The notes under the pieces: model-generated
Told to the model about the DNA's origin: nothing
Databases searched by the model: none
Seen by the model: only the letters and a program-made list of their open reading frames with translations
From: Bdellovibrionales bacterium RBG_16_40_8
GTDB taxonomy: Bacteria; Bdellovibrionota; Bdellovibrionia; Bdellovibrionales; UBA1609
Direction of reading: 5' to 3'
Assembly (NCBI GenBank): GCA_001769925.1
Contig: MEPT01000050.1
Location: forward strand, 2,373 to 16,021
DNA: 13,649 nucleotides
Made by a program: the position numbers and the translations under genes
In this document: positions 1 through 6,632 of the stretch, piece by piece
Layout: every line of letters starts with the position of its first letter
How positions within the stretch are numbered: the stretch's first letter is position 1

Positions 1-521
1 GAAAATCTCGCGGAAGAATATTTCCAGTTGGTCGTCTAGATTGGAACTCTGAGGGACTACTTCTTCTTACTAATGATGGAGATTTTGCTCAAAAAGTTAC
101 TCACCCCAAACACGATGTTACCAAAACTTATATGGTTAAACTAAGCGGCCAGCCAACAGAAGAACAAATAAAAAAGCTTTTGCGCGGTATTTCTATTATT
201 GGCGGTAAAACGCAAGCTCTAAATATTCAAAAAATGCAAACTCGTGGAAGCGACAAATACGATTGGCTTAAAATCATAATCAATGAGGGGCGAAATCACC
301 ACATACGGTTGATGTTTCAGAAGATAGGTTTTGATGTTAAAAAACTTCGTCGCATCGCTATCGGGGCGCTTAAAATAGGGGCCCTCGAAAGCGGAAAATT
401 TAAAATTCTTTCACCAGATGATATTAAAAAAATATTTATTCAGCCTAAAGAATTGAGAGAAAATAAAACATTTCGACCGCTAAGGAACACGAGCCTGCGC
501 CTGCATAAAAGAATCAAATAA
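1..521 (+). CDS. RsuA/RluB-family rRNA pseudouridine synthase, 5'-truncated by the window edge
   Basis: Catalytic and C-terminal part of a pseudouridine synthase that isomerises a uridine in rRNA. The frame is open from base 3. It begins with RIFPVGRLDWNSEGLLLLTN, the signature of the RsuA/RluB/RluE/RluF family; the Asp of GRLD is the catalytic nucleophile of that family. Further on, EGRNHHIRLMF matches the conserved EGRNxQxRxMF block and LRRIAIGAL the following one. The N-terminal S4 domain and the start lie outside the window, so RsuA (16S), RluB (23S) and paralogues cannot be told apart. About 172 residues are visible. The last residues, after the conserved fold, are basic and are encoded antisense to the end of the methyltransferase gene on the other strand. 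No terminator is visible between the two convergent genes. The family call is secure; the exact target is not. Confidence 0.93.
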   Translation, partial: KSRGRIFPVGRLDWNSEGLLLLTNDGDFAQKVTHPKHDVTKTYMVKLSGQPTEEQIKKLLRGISIIGGKTQALNIQKMQTRGSDKYDWLKIIINEGRNHHIRLMFQKIGFDVKKLRRIAIGALKIGALESGKFKILSPDDIKKIFIQPKELRENKTFRPLRNTSLRLHKRIK

Positions 522-1307
522 AATTGCATTAGGATTTTTTAATATATCTTTAAATTCTTTCTTCATAGCTAATACATGATCACGCGTTACTCGTGACTGA
601 CTAACGAGTTCATCCACAGCACTCATTATTAGATCCTGCCAATGTAAGATGACCTTCTCGCGAAGCTCAGGCTCTCTTTTGTCAACATAAAGAGTAAGCA
701 TTTTAGTATGTACGTCAGTAAAGCCCGTATCTCGTAAAAAATTTCCGAGTTTAACCCCTACAAAAGGGTCTCCTCCTCTGTCGTACTGGCAATCGTTTAG
801 TGTCATCCAGAACTTCCATATGGCCGGGCAATATGGATCTAGAAAAAATGAAAAATTCATGACTTCTGTAATATAAATATTAGCTCCGGGAGCTAAAACC
901 CGGCGAACTTCTGATAAAATTCTACTCGGACTTGGCACATGCTCTAGTATCCAGCACAAAAAAGCCCCTTGAAATGTGCTATCAGAAAAGGTCATTTTTT
1001 CAGCACTCATTTTATGAATTATATAGCGATCTTTTGCATAACCTAGTGTTTGCAAGTGACGTTTCGCTACCTTAAGTTGACTGTCGTTTATATCAATACA
1101 AGTACTTTTAAGATGCGGAAAACGGCGCAATAATATCTGAGTTTGCGCTCCAACCCCACAACCTACTTCAACAATATTATCAATCTGTGAGAAATTCACA
1201 TCTCGGTAAACTAAAAACTCCATAAATTCTGCTTGACGATATAGGCGGTCCTGCTCTTCTTTTGAGTAACCATGAATATAAACAGGTTGTTTATTTTTTG
1301 CTGTCAT
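480..1307 (-). CDS. Class I SAM-dependent methyltransferase
   Basis: A 275-aa soluble protein with a Rossmann-type methyltransferase fold. Motif I is VEVGCGVGA (residues 46-54), which binds SAM. Motif II is CIDIND (70-75), whose acidic residue would bind the ribose. FQGAFLCWILEHVPSP (about 112-127) matches the motif IV/post-motif region of UbiE/Methyltransf_11-type enzymes. The C-terminal 120 residues are less conserved and probably cap the active site; the substrate cannot be read from the sequence. The ATG start overlaps the stop of the upstream lipoprotein gene by one base (TAATG), so translation is probably coupled and the two form an operon. No signal peptide, so cytoplasmic. The last 14 codons overlap the convergent pseudouridine synthase gene. 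Confidence 0.88.
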   Translation of the reverse strand: MTAKNKQPVYIHGYSKEEQDRLYRQAEFMEFLVYRDVNFSQIDNIVEVGCGVGAQTQILLRRFPHLKSTCIDINDSQLKVAKRHLQTLGYAKDRYIIHKMSAEKMTFSDSTFQGAFLCWILEHVPSPSRILSEVRRVLAPGANIYITEVMNFSFFLDPYCPAIWKFWMTLNDCQYDRGGDPFVGVKLGNFLRDTGFTDVHTKMLTLYVDKREPELREKVILHWQDLIMSAVDELVSQSRVTRDHVLAMKKEFKDILKNPNAILFDSFMQAQARVP

Positions 1308-2020
1308 TAATCTCCACTACCTGCTTTAAGTGGCATTACTTCTTCGTGTGTAGTTGGCTTCGTTTTTTCTTTTTTTGTTTTGATATAGTCGTTGTAACGA
1401 GTTGTATAGGCACGTAGCTCTTGGTTAAATTCATTATTTTTGTCGCGCATGTTGGTATTAAAATCATCTTCGCGCATTTTCATGTCGGCATTATATTGGT
1501 TTCTCTTGTCACGCTCGTCTGCGGTAAAATCTCGCCGACGCTGATCTTGTTCATCAAAAAACCGTTTTCGCACTTCACGATCTGATTTGTGATTTTTAAA
1601 ATCGTCACGCTCCTTTTTTTGCGCGTCATAAAATTCTTCGCGTTTTCTTTTCTCTTCTTTATTAAAATTTTTACGACTTTGCTGATTTTCTCGTCGCTCG
1701 ACTTGACGCATTTTTTCTGTAATTCGATAAAACCGATCGCGAATTTTATTAGGCGGGTCTTTGACTTCTCCCATAAGACTTAAAAATTCTTTTAATTGAT
1801 CGTTTTCGCGACGCTTTTCTTCAGGTATATTTTTTCGCAACTCTTCAATTTCTTTTTTATCTTCTTGCAAAGAGGTCTCGTACTCTGGTGGTTCTGCTCT
1901 GGTCGTATGTCCCTTACCAGAGATCATCGCGCATCCGCCTAGACTCGTCATAAGACTCAAAAATATACAGATTTTAAAGAATGGGTAATTTTTGCCCCAT
2001 GACTTTTGCAGTGACTTCAT
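1307..2020 (-). CDS. Highly charged lipoprotein with an 11-residue aromatic repeat
   Basis: A 237-aa protein from the ATG at 2020; a TTG 12 codons upstream is open in frame but would spoil the signal peptide. Residues 16-30 are a hydrophobic segment ending in the lipobox LGGC with Cys30, so it should be lipidated and membrane-anchored. Everything after that is charged (Lys, Arg, Glu, Asp, Asn, Gln) and probably a long helix. Aromatic residues recur every 11 positions: F97, [108], F119, F130, F141, then a 2-residue slip, F154, F165, Y176, F187, F198, Y209, each followed by an Asn/Asp/Thr and charged residues. This hendecad pattern suggests a rod-like coiled coil. Function unknown; it is coupled to the downstream methyltransferase. 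The upstream AGGA sits very close to the ATG, so initiation may be weak. I do not recognise a named family. Confidence 0.8.
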   Translation of the reverse strand: MKSLQKSWGKNYPFFKICIFLSLMTSLGGCAMISGKGHTTRAEPPEYETSLQEDKKEIEELRKNIPEEKRRENDQLKEFLSLMGEVKDPPNKIRDRFYRITEKMRQVERRENQQSRKNFNKEEKRKREEFYDAQKKERDDFKNHKSDREVRKRFFDEQDQRRRDFTADERDKRNQYNADMKMREDDFNTNMRDKNNEFNQELRAYTTRYNDYIKTKKEKTKPTTHEEVMPLKAGSGD

Positions 2021-2041
2021 AGTCCTAATGATAGAAGAGCT

Positions 2042-2051
2042 TTTTATAAAA
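2042..2051. promoter_or_regulatory. Possible shared -10 element for two divergent genes
   Basis: TTTTATAAAA is a perfect 10-bp palindrome in the 55-nt gap between the divergent starts at 2020 (minus) and 2076 (plus). It offers a TATAAA -10 hexamer on either strand. On the minus strand CTTATT lies 18 nt upstream as a weak -35; on the plus strand no good -35 is seen. The call rests on position and AT-richness only. Confidence 0.3.
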
Positions 2052-2075
2052 CACAATGAAATCTACAATAAGAAT

Positions 2076-2774
2076 ATGCGCACTCCACATAATAATAAGC
2101 ATCTTCAGCCCTCGACGTATTCGCAGCGCTCGACAACATACGTCGATCGAGATTTTCAGGTCAAATATACCAGGTACATTTTAGGGATGGCGATATTATC
2201 AACATTTATTTTTCTTTTGCCGGCGCTTTATTTTTCAAATCAAAACTACTTTATTTTTTATCAGCTTGCTGATTTACTAAGCCCTGACCTTGCCAACTAT
2301 ATAGCTAAAGAACGTATAGGTTTTAATGCTATTTTTGCAATCACCTTTATAGTTAATATAATTTTTTGGGCGGTCTTTAGTAAGAAAATGACAGCCAAAA
2401 TTGCCGGCCCGGCAAAGATTTTGCGTAATCATATGCGTTTATTAAGCCGCGGAGATTTCACCCTGCCACCTGTACGTTTGCGTGAAGACGATGAGTTTAA
2501 AGAATTAGTAAATGCATACAATTACTTATTTATTTTATGGAAAGTGCAAAGCGAACGCGAGCTTGAAGAGCTTCGCGAAATACAGTCATCAATTACTAAC
2601 CCGGCGGTTTATGAAACCGTGAGACGCATGATTCGCGAGCGTACGCTTCGATTAAACCCTAATCCGAAAATAACCCCTGCTCCAGCGCCTGTCTCTTCAG
2701 ACAATACTTCTTCAACTACTTCTTCTCATGACGGAGGGCCCGCCGCATCTCGCGGTTCACGTCACGCTTCTTGA
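2076..2774 (+). CDS. Two-TM membrane protein with a HAMP domain and no output domain
   Basis: 232 aa from the ATG at 2076. The frame is open further upstream (ATG at 2028), but starting there would overlap the divergent gene's promoter region and adds no recognisable sequence. Residues 33-53 and 83-101 are hydrophobic helices separated by about 30 residues, too short for a usual sensor domain. A HAMP-like segment follows at about 104-152, with the conserved Pro (P112, in IAGPAKIL) and the DEF motif (139-141) seen at the start of HAMP helix 2. After a short charged helix the protein ends in a Pro/Ser/Thr-rich tail. HAMP domains normally pass signals to a kinase, cyclase or chemoreceptor module; none is present, so it may act in trans or as an adaptor. 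Its last 19 codons are antisense to the smpB end. Membrane location is well supported; its role is not known. Confidence 0.78.
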   Translation: MRTPHNNKHLQPSTYSQRSTTYVDRDFQVKYTRYILGMAILSTFIFLLPALYFSNQNYFIFYQLADLLSPDLANYIAKERIGFNAIFAITFIVNIIFWAVFSKKMTAKIAGPAKILRNHMRLLSRGDFTLPPVRLREDDEFKELVNAYNYLFILWKVQSERELEELREIQSSITNPAVYETVRRMIRERTLRLNPNPKITPAPAPVSSDNTSSTTSSHDGGPAASRGSRHAS

Positions 2775-3171
2775 TATCCGCCCGCTTATCGCCTTTGTTT
2801 TTGCCCTTAGCAAGGGCAATATCTACTTTTACACGACCCTTACTAAAATACATTTTAAGCGGTATACAAGTTAACCCCTTTTCGCTCATCGCCGTATGAA
2901 TTTTATTAATTTCTGACCTGCTTAACAGTAGTTTTCGCAGGCGCTCTGGATTGTGATTGTTGTAAGAACTAGCCGTATAAGGGCTAATATGCGCTTTTTG
3001 TAGAAAGATTTCGTCGCCCACAAAGCTTACATACGAATCTTTAAGATTGCACTGCCCCTGGCGTAACGACTTAACTTCACTCCCCATAAGCACAATACCC
3101 GCCTCGTAATTTTCAAGTATGTGATAATCATGACGAGCTTTTTTGTTTTCGACAATAATTTTTATACCCAT
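2716..3171 (-). CDS. smpB: SsrA-binding protein SmpB
   Basis: SmpB binds tmRNA (SsrA) and delivers it to stalled ribosomes for trans-translation. The 151-aa protein has the family landmarks in order: HDYHILENYEAGIVLMGSEVKSLR at the start (the YEAGIxLxGxEVKSLR block), then NLKDSYV, FLQKAHISPY, RLRKLLL, and the basic tail GKNKGDKRADIKKRD that inserts in the mRNA channel. Length is normal. It follows rsmA so closely that stop and start interlock (GTGATG): ATG at 3171 is preferred, GTG at 3174 is the alternative. It is the last gene of the pal-cpoB-tsaD-rsmA-smpB run. Its C-terminal codons overlap by 59 nt the convergent HAMP-protein gene, so no intergenic terminator separates them. Confidence 0.97.
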   Translation of the reverse strand: MGIKIIVENKKARHDYHILENYEAGIVLMGSEVKSLRQGQCNLKDSYVSFVGDEIFLQKAHISPYTASSYNNHNPERLRKLLLSRSEINKIHTAMSEKGLTCIPLKMYFSKGRVKVDIALAKGKNKGDKRADIKKRDVNREMRRALRHEKK

Positions 3172-3977
3172 CACTTTGTCTCGCTATTATAAAGTATAAA
3201 TAATTTTTGAAAAACCTCTGGGCTTAACTCTTCGGCACGCACAGTATTTTTTATATTCAAAGCAGTAAATGAATTTTTCAACTTATCCTCTTGATCAATA
3301 AACGATTTTAGCATGTACTTACGTCGAAACTGAAAAGCTCTTTTTACAAAAGATATATATTTTTCATCAAAATGTGTATCTACCACTCGTCTTCTAAAAA
3401 CAATTACTCTACTTGAAACTTTTGGTGCTGGATAAAAATCCTCACTGCTAGCATCAACAACTTTATCTATAGTCCAAAATGTCTGCGCAATAACTGACAA
3501 AAAACCATAATCTTTTGTTGAGATTTGCGCCATAAGTCTTTGCGCTACTTCTTTTTGAAACATAAATATCAACCCAGAGATTTCGCCCGGCCCCAGCGAT
3601 AAATCTACCACCAGACGTGATCCTATTTGATAAGGTAAATTACCTATCAACCATGTCTGCCGTGGTAGCCCTAGATTTGCTAAATTCACGTTAAGCACAT
3701 CATCTTCAATTACCGTCTCGGCATGCTCTCGCCAATACTGAGCAAATTTACGATCAAGTTCAATAAGTTTACGCGGTATTTTGCGAGCAATGAGTTGCTC
3801 GGTAAGCACACCCAAACCTGGACCGATTTCAACAACAAATGCTGGCGAACGACGCTCAAGCTCTTGAAATATTTTTTCAACTATATGCTGACTAATTAAG
3901 AAATTTTGCCCAAGCGAACGTTTTGGTGATATTCCTAAACTATGCATTTTGCTAAAAATATCTTCTTTTAAACTCAC
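3171..3977 (-). CDS. rsmA: 16S rRNA (A1518/A1519) dimethyltransferase RsmA/KsgA
   Basis: RsmA transfers four methyl groups from SAM to two adjacent adenosines near the 3' end of 16S rRNA during late 30S assembly. The 268-aa sequence shows SLGQNFL (residues 21-27), the N-terminal signature; SAM motif I VEIGPGLG (49-56); an acidic ribose ligand at E73; an acidic pair at D92-D93; and the catalytic NLPY (113-116) that identifies the KsgA/Dim1 family. FMFQKEVAQRL further on is also typical. Length is normal. Translation starts at a GTG whose bases overlap the tsaD stop (GTGA), and its own stop overlaps the smpB start, so three genes are translationally linked. Confidence 0.97.
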   Translation of the reverse strand: MSLKEDIFSKMHSLGISPKRSLGQNFLISQHIVEKIFQELERRSPAFVVEIGPGLGVLTEQLIARKIPRKLIELDRKFAQYWREHAETVIEDDVLNVNLANLGLPRQTWLIGNLPYQIGSRLVVDLSLGPGEISGLIFMFQKEVAQRLMAQISTKDYGFLSVIAQTFWTIDKVVDASSEDFYPAPKVSSRVIVFRRRVVDTHFDEKYISFVKRAFQFRRKYMLKSFIDQEDKLKNSFTALNIKNTVRAEELSPEVFQKLFILYNSETK

Positions 3978-5026
3978 TCGAGAGGCCTCGTAAAATCTTC
4001 TGGCAAATCATCAGCTGACGGCGCAAGGTTCTGCGAGTTACATTCTCCACGCAAGAGACGCTGAATGCCTGCATATCCGACCATAGCGGCGTTGTCTGTA
4101 CAATATCGTAACGGCGGTATATATAGTTCAAAATTATTTTTTTCTGCCCACTCAGCGGCTACTTGCCGTAGCCGTGAGTTAGCACTAACCCCGCCAGTAA
4201 GAACCACGCGATCACACCCTAAACCACGCGCCGCCTTATCTAGTCTTATCATCAAACTCTCAACCACTGCTTCTTGAAAGCTTGCGCATAAATCCGCACG
4301 TCGACTTGCTCGTTCATCAACACCCAAAGAATCTATTAGTCTCACCGCCGCTGATTTTAATCCTGAAAAGCTAAAATCATATCCATCAGCTTTGTTCATA
4401 GTACGCGGTAGAGTGTAGGCACGACAATCTCCGTTCTTTGCCTCACGATCAACGCGTACCCCACCCGGAAAACCCAATCCTAAGTGCTTAGCAAACTTAT
4501 CGAAGGCCTCTCCTGCTGCATCGTCTACCGTTCGCCCAAGTACCAGATAATTACCTAAATCTTTAACATCATACAATTGTGTATGCCCACCACTTATAGC
4601 CAAAGCCAGATACGGAAATTTGAGCCCTGATTTTTTTGACATTTCTTCATCAAACAAAAATGGCGCCAGCAGATGCGCCTCGAGGTGATTGATTCCGATA
4701 AATGGTTTATTGTGCACAAGCGCTAGGGTTTTTGCGGTAACAATTCCCACAAGTAGCGAGCCTATTAATCCTGGTCGTGATGTAACGGCAATGCCATCAA
4801 TTTTATCCCATGACAAATGTGTCTTTTCAATTAGCTCATCTAAGAGCGGTAGAATTTGCAACGTATGATTGCGACTTGCAATCTCTGGTACAATGCCACC
4901 AAAAGGCTTATGTACTAAATCTTGGTTAGCTACCAAGCATCGCATTACAAAACCATCGGCACGAACTATAGCAACTGAGGTGTCATCACAACTTGTTTCG
5001 ATAGCCAACACATGCTGAAACGACAT
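3974..5026 (-). CDS. tsaD: tRNA N6-threonylcarbamoyladenosine transferase TsaD
   Basis: TsaD moves the threonylcarbamoyl group from threonylcarbamoyl-AMP to A37 of ANN-decoding tRNAs, working with TsaB and TsaE, neither of which is in this window. The 350-aa sequence contains the ASKHA-fold start LAIETSCDDTSVAI, the metal-binding HLEAH (H114 and H118), AISGGHTQLY (143-152), DDAAGEAFDK (168-177), GGVSANSRLR and the late metal/nucleotide motif CTDNAAM. All family hallmarks and the usual length are present. It starts at an ATG 5 nt after the cpoB-like stop without a clear Shine-Dalgarno, so it probably depends on coupling to the upstream gene, and it overlaps rsmA by 4 nt. Confidence 0.97.
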   Translation of the reverse strand: MSFQHVLAIETSCDDTSVAIVRADGFVMRCLVANQDLVHKPFGGIVPEIASRNHTLQILPLLDELIEKTHLSWDKIDGIAVTSRPGLIGSLLVGIVTAKTLALVHNKPFIGINHLEAHLLAPFLFDEEMSKKSGLKFPYLALAISGGHTQLYDVKDLGNYLVLGRTVDDAAGEAFDKFAKHLGLGFPGGVRVDREAKNGDCRAYTLPRTMNKADGYDFSFSGLKSAAVRLIDSLGVDERASRRADLCASFQEAVVESLMIRLDKAARGLGCDRVVLTGGVSANSRLRQVAAEWAEKNNFELYIPPLRYCTDNAAMVGYAGIQRLLRGECNSQNLAPSADDLPEDFTRPLE

Positions 5027-5031
5027 TTATT

Positions 5032-5691
5032 TTACTCTAAAGCTTTTAGACGCTGCTTGGCCTTTTTTGCCCAATCGCTTTTTGGGAATTTCTCAACAAC
5101 CTCAGAATAAAAAGCCTTGGCTTCTACCCGCATACCTAATTCATTAAATGCAGCCCCTATCTTATAGGTGGCTTCACCATAGTGCTTACCAGATGGGTAG
5201 CTAGAACGATATTTCTCAAATGAGACGATAGCCTCTTTCCATTTCTTTTTCGAAAAATCTGATTCAGCTGAATCAAAAGAGCCTTTTGTCGAAGACGATT
5301 TACTGTCTTTAGTAGACGAAGTTGCTTGTGCTACTTGTAAAGCTTCAATTTTTTTAGCAATCATCACCGATTGCTCCTCTAGTTTACTTAAGGCCTCTTC
5401 AAAAATCTTGAGCTTCTCTTGGATTACACTTTGTTCATTTCTCCAAGACATCGTCGACTCATTTTTATCTTTATTAGTTATATTTAAATTATTTTCTAGT
5501 GTTTCAATTCTACCAGTCATATGTCTGATCTGCTCATCAACCTCTTGAAGCCGAACCTCAGCGTTAGCTCTTCTTTGTTGTTCGGCGCTAAGTGACTCAC
5601 CCTTCGCCGATTCGCGAATCTCTTGACGAGTAACAAGACAGCCAGTGAAAAAAAAGCTTAAAGCTATCGTGACTAATTTTCTATTGCTCAT
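5032..5691 (-). CDS. CpoB/YbgF-like lipoprotein: coiled coil plus TPR repeats
   Basis: 219 aa. Residues 1-18 form a short signal ending in FFFTGC, a slightly irregular lipobox (Phe at -3) with Cys18, so lipidation is likely; E. coli CpoB is instead a soluble periplasmic protein. Residues about 38-115 are a charged coiled coil with a regular hydrophobic spacing, followed by a Ser/Thr/Lys linker. Residues about 137-219 hold tandem TPR units (AESDFSKKKWKEAIVSFEKY and GAAFNELGMRVEAKAFYSEV), the domain that in CpoB contacts Tol-Pal and peptidoglycan synthases. The order coiled coil then TPR, and a position just after pal, support the call. The start ATG overlaps the upstream gene's TGA (ATGA). TolQRAB are not in this window. 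Confidence 0.85.
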   Translation of the reverse strand: MSNRKLVTIALSFFFTGCLVTRQEIRESAKGESLSAEQQRRANAEVRLQEVDEQIRHMTGRIETLENNLNITNKDKNESTMSWRNEQSVIQEKLKIFEEALSKLEEQSVMIAKKIEALQVAQATSSTKDSKSSSTKGSFDSAESDFSKKKWKEAIVSFEKYRSSYPSGKHYGEATYKIGAAFNELGMRVEAKAFYSEVVEKFPKSDWAKKAKQRLKALE

Positions 5692-6002
5692 TCTCCATCT
5701 CCAGTCTCAGCTCTTTTGAGAATTGTGTAGTTTTCTGCCTTTTCAGCAAATTGACGTGACTGAATAAAATGTTCTCTAGCTTCTCGATAACGACGTTCTT
5801 CGTAATCAACAAAAGCCTGGCGATAGTGTTCTTCAGCCTGAGCATAAAAGCCCGGCGCAAAGCGCTGCGCTTGTGCCGCCTTCGCTGCCTCTATAGACGC
5901 ATAGGCCAGAACCGAGTCTTCTTTAGGTGCCGGCCCAACACAAGCCAAAAAAAGCAAACTAGTTACTAAGAGGAACGAAGTTCGCACGTCGATTGCGTGC
6001 AT
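5688..6002 (-). CDS. Small DUF4398-like lipoprotein between Pal and CpoB
   Basis: 104 aa from the ATG at 6002, chosen because GAGG lies 6 nt upstream and because it places a clean signal at the N-terminus; an ATG at 6047 is also open but adds a polar stretch, and a GTG at 5987 is a third option. The signal ends LLFLAC with Cys21. The mature part (AYASIEAAKAAQAQRFAPG, then YAQAEEHYRQAFVDYEERRY and a final helix) is all helical, with alternating Ala/Glu/Arg-rich helices resembling DUF4398 domains, found in small periplasmic proteins of Gram-negative bacteria. The start lies inside the end of pal (44-nt overlap) and the stop overlaps the next start, so the three envelope genes are tightly coupled. 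Probable partner of Pal/CpoB; this is inference from position. Confidence 0.75.
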   Translation of the reverse strand: MHAIDVRTSFLLVTSLLFLACVGPAPKEDSVLAYASIEAAKAAQAQRFAPGFYAQAEEHYRQAFVDYEERRYREAREHFIQSRQFAEKAENYTILKRAETGDGE

Positions 6003-6456
6003 ATACTGCCTCAGTATCACCCAGTTCGAGTGGTTTTTCTTTGCCATAACTAATGATAGTCATTCTCTTTCCACCAACTCCCAATGTAGAGAGGTAATCC
6101 TTAACAGCTTTTGCACGGCGCTCACCTAGTGCCAAGTTGTACTCTACTGAACCGCGAGCATCACAGTGTCCTTCAATTTGAATAATTACTTTGCTATTAC
6201 TTTTTATCCAGTCAGCATTACTTTTAAGTATATCTCGCGCCGTTGTATCTAGAGCTGAAGAGTCATAGGCAAAATGAATTGTGCTAAGCCCAGGTATAGA
6301 ACCACTATCGCTACCTGCTGAGTTAAAACTCATGGTCTCTTGCTGAATACCTCCTGGCGCGCCACCTGCATCTTTATCTTCTTTCACTTTTTTAGAACAT
6401 GAAACTGCAAAAGCTAACGTCAAACTTAAAAGTCCGATTGTGAGTTGTTTAGGCAT
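5959..6456 (-). CDS. pal: Peptidoglycan-associated lipoprotein Pal (OmpA family)
   Basis: Pal anchors the outer membrane to peptidoglycan through its C-terminal OmpA-like domain and interacts with TolB. The 165-aa protein has a lipoprotein signal (lipobox AVSC, Cys20), a flexible Gly/Ser linker (about 25-55), and the OmpA domain: IHFAYDSSALD (60-70), IEGHCDARG (94-102) and LGERRAKAVKDYL (110-122), then SYGKEKP and NRRANF. D99 and the Arg pair at 113-114 are the residues that hold meso-diaminopimelate in this family. A strong Shine-Dalgarno (AAGGGGAG) precedes the ATG by about 6 nt. It is the first gene of the operon; a promoter is proposed upstream. Pal is usually after tolB, which is missing here. 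Confidence 0.94.
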   Translation of the reverse strand: MPKQLTIGLLSLTLAFAVSCSKKVKEDKDAGGAPGGIQQETMSFNSAGSDSGSIPGLSTIHFAYDSSALDTTARDILKSNADWIKSNSKVIIQIEGHCDARGSVEYNLALGERRAKAVKDYLSTLGVGGKRMTIISYGKEKPLELGDTEAVYARNRRANFVPLSN

Positions 6457-6493
6457 CTGTACTCCCCTTCTTCTGATTTAATTATGAATTGTC

Positions 6494-6521
6494 AGTTTAA
6501 AAAATTCGCCGTGAAAGTCAA
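6494..6521 (-). promoter_or_regulatory. Predicted sigma70-type promoter of the pal operon
   Basis: On the minus strand TTGACT (6521-6516, five of six matches to TTGACA) and TAAACT (6499-6494, four of six to TATAAT) are separated by 16 nt. Transcription would begin near 6487, leaving a leader of about 30 nt that includes the strong pal Shine-Dalgarno. This is motif inspection only. Confidence 0.45.
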
Positions 6522-6530
6522 ACTAATCCC

Positions 6531-6583
6531 GGACATCGGACATCATACGTCTCATTAAACCTCATTAGACCCGACTTAAACTG
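6531..6583. repeat. Short tandem and inverted repeats in the pal-ssb divergent region
   Basis: GGACATC is repeated in tandem (6531-6537, 6538-6544). CTCATTAAAC and CTCATTAGAC (6551-6560, 6561-6570) are adjacent copies with one mismatch. TTAAACTG at 6576-6583 is the exact inverse of CAGTTTAA at 6493-6500, so the TAAACT used as the pal -10 has an identical copy (6577-6582) facing ssb. The elements could be an operator and the ssb -10, but the matching ssb -35 is weak. Confidence 0.4.
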
Positions 6584-6632
6584 GCATATCACTTTGCATA
6601 GCAAAGGCTAACCTCTTAACAAAGGAGAAAAT

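Noticed and set aside
1589..1783. Plus-strand open frame rich in Phe, Leu and Ile, looking like a membrane peptide
   Set aside because: It is the antisense of the Lys/Glu-rich coil of the lipoprotein, whose codons read backwards as hydrophobic residues. No ribosome binding site.
1992..2075. Upstream in-frame extension of the HAMP-protein gene
   Set aside because: It would run through the divergent gene's start and promoter region and has no ribosome binding site; the ATG at 2076 is simpler, although no start here is strong.
4065..4277. 70-codon plus-strand frame opposite tsaD
   Set aside because: Shadow of conserved TsaD sequence on the other strand.
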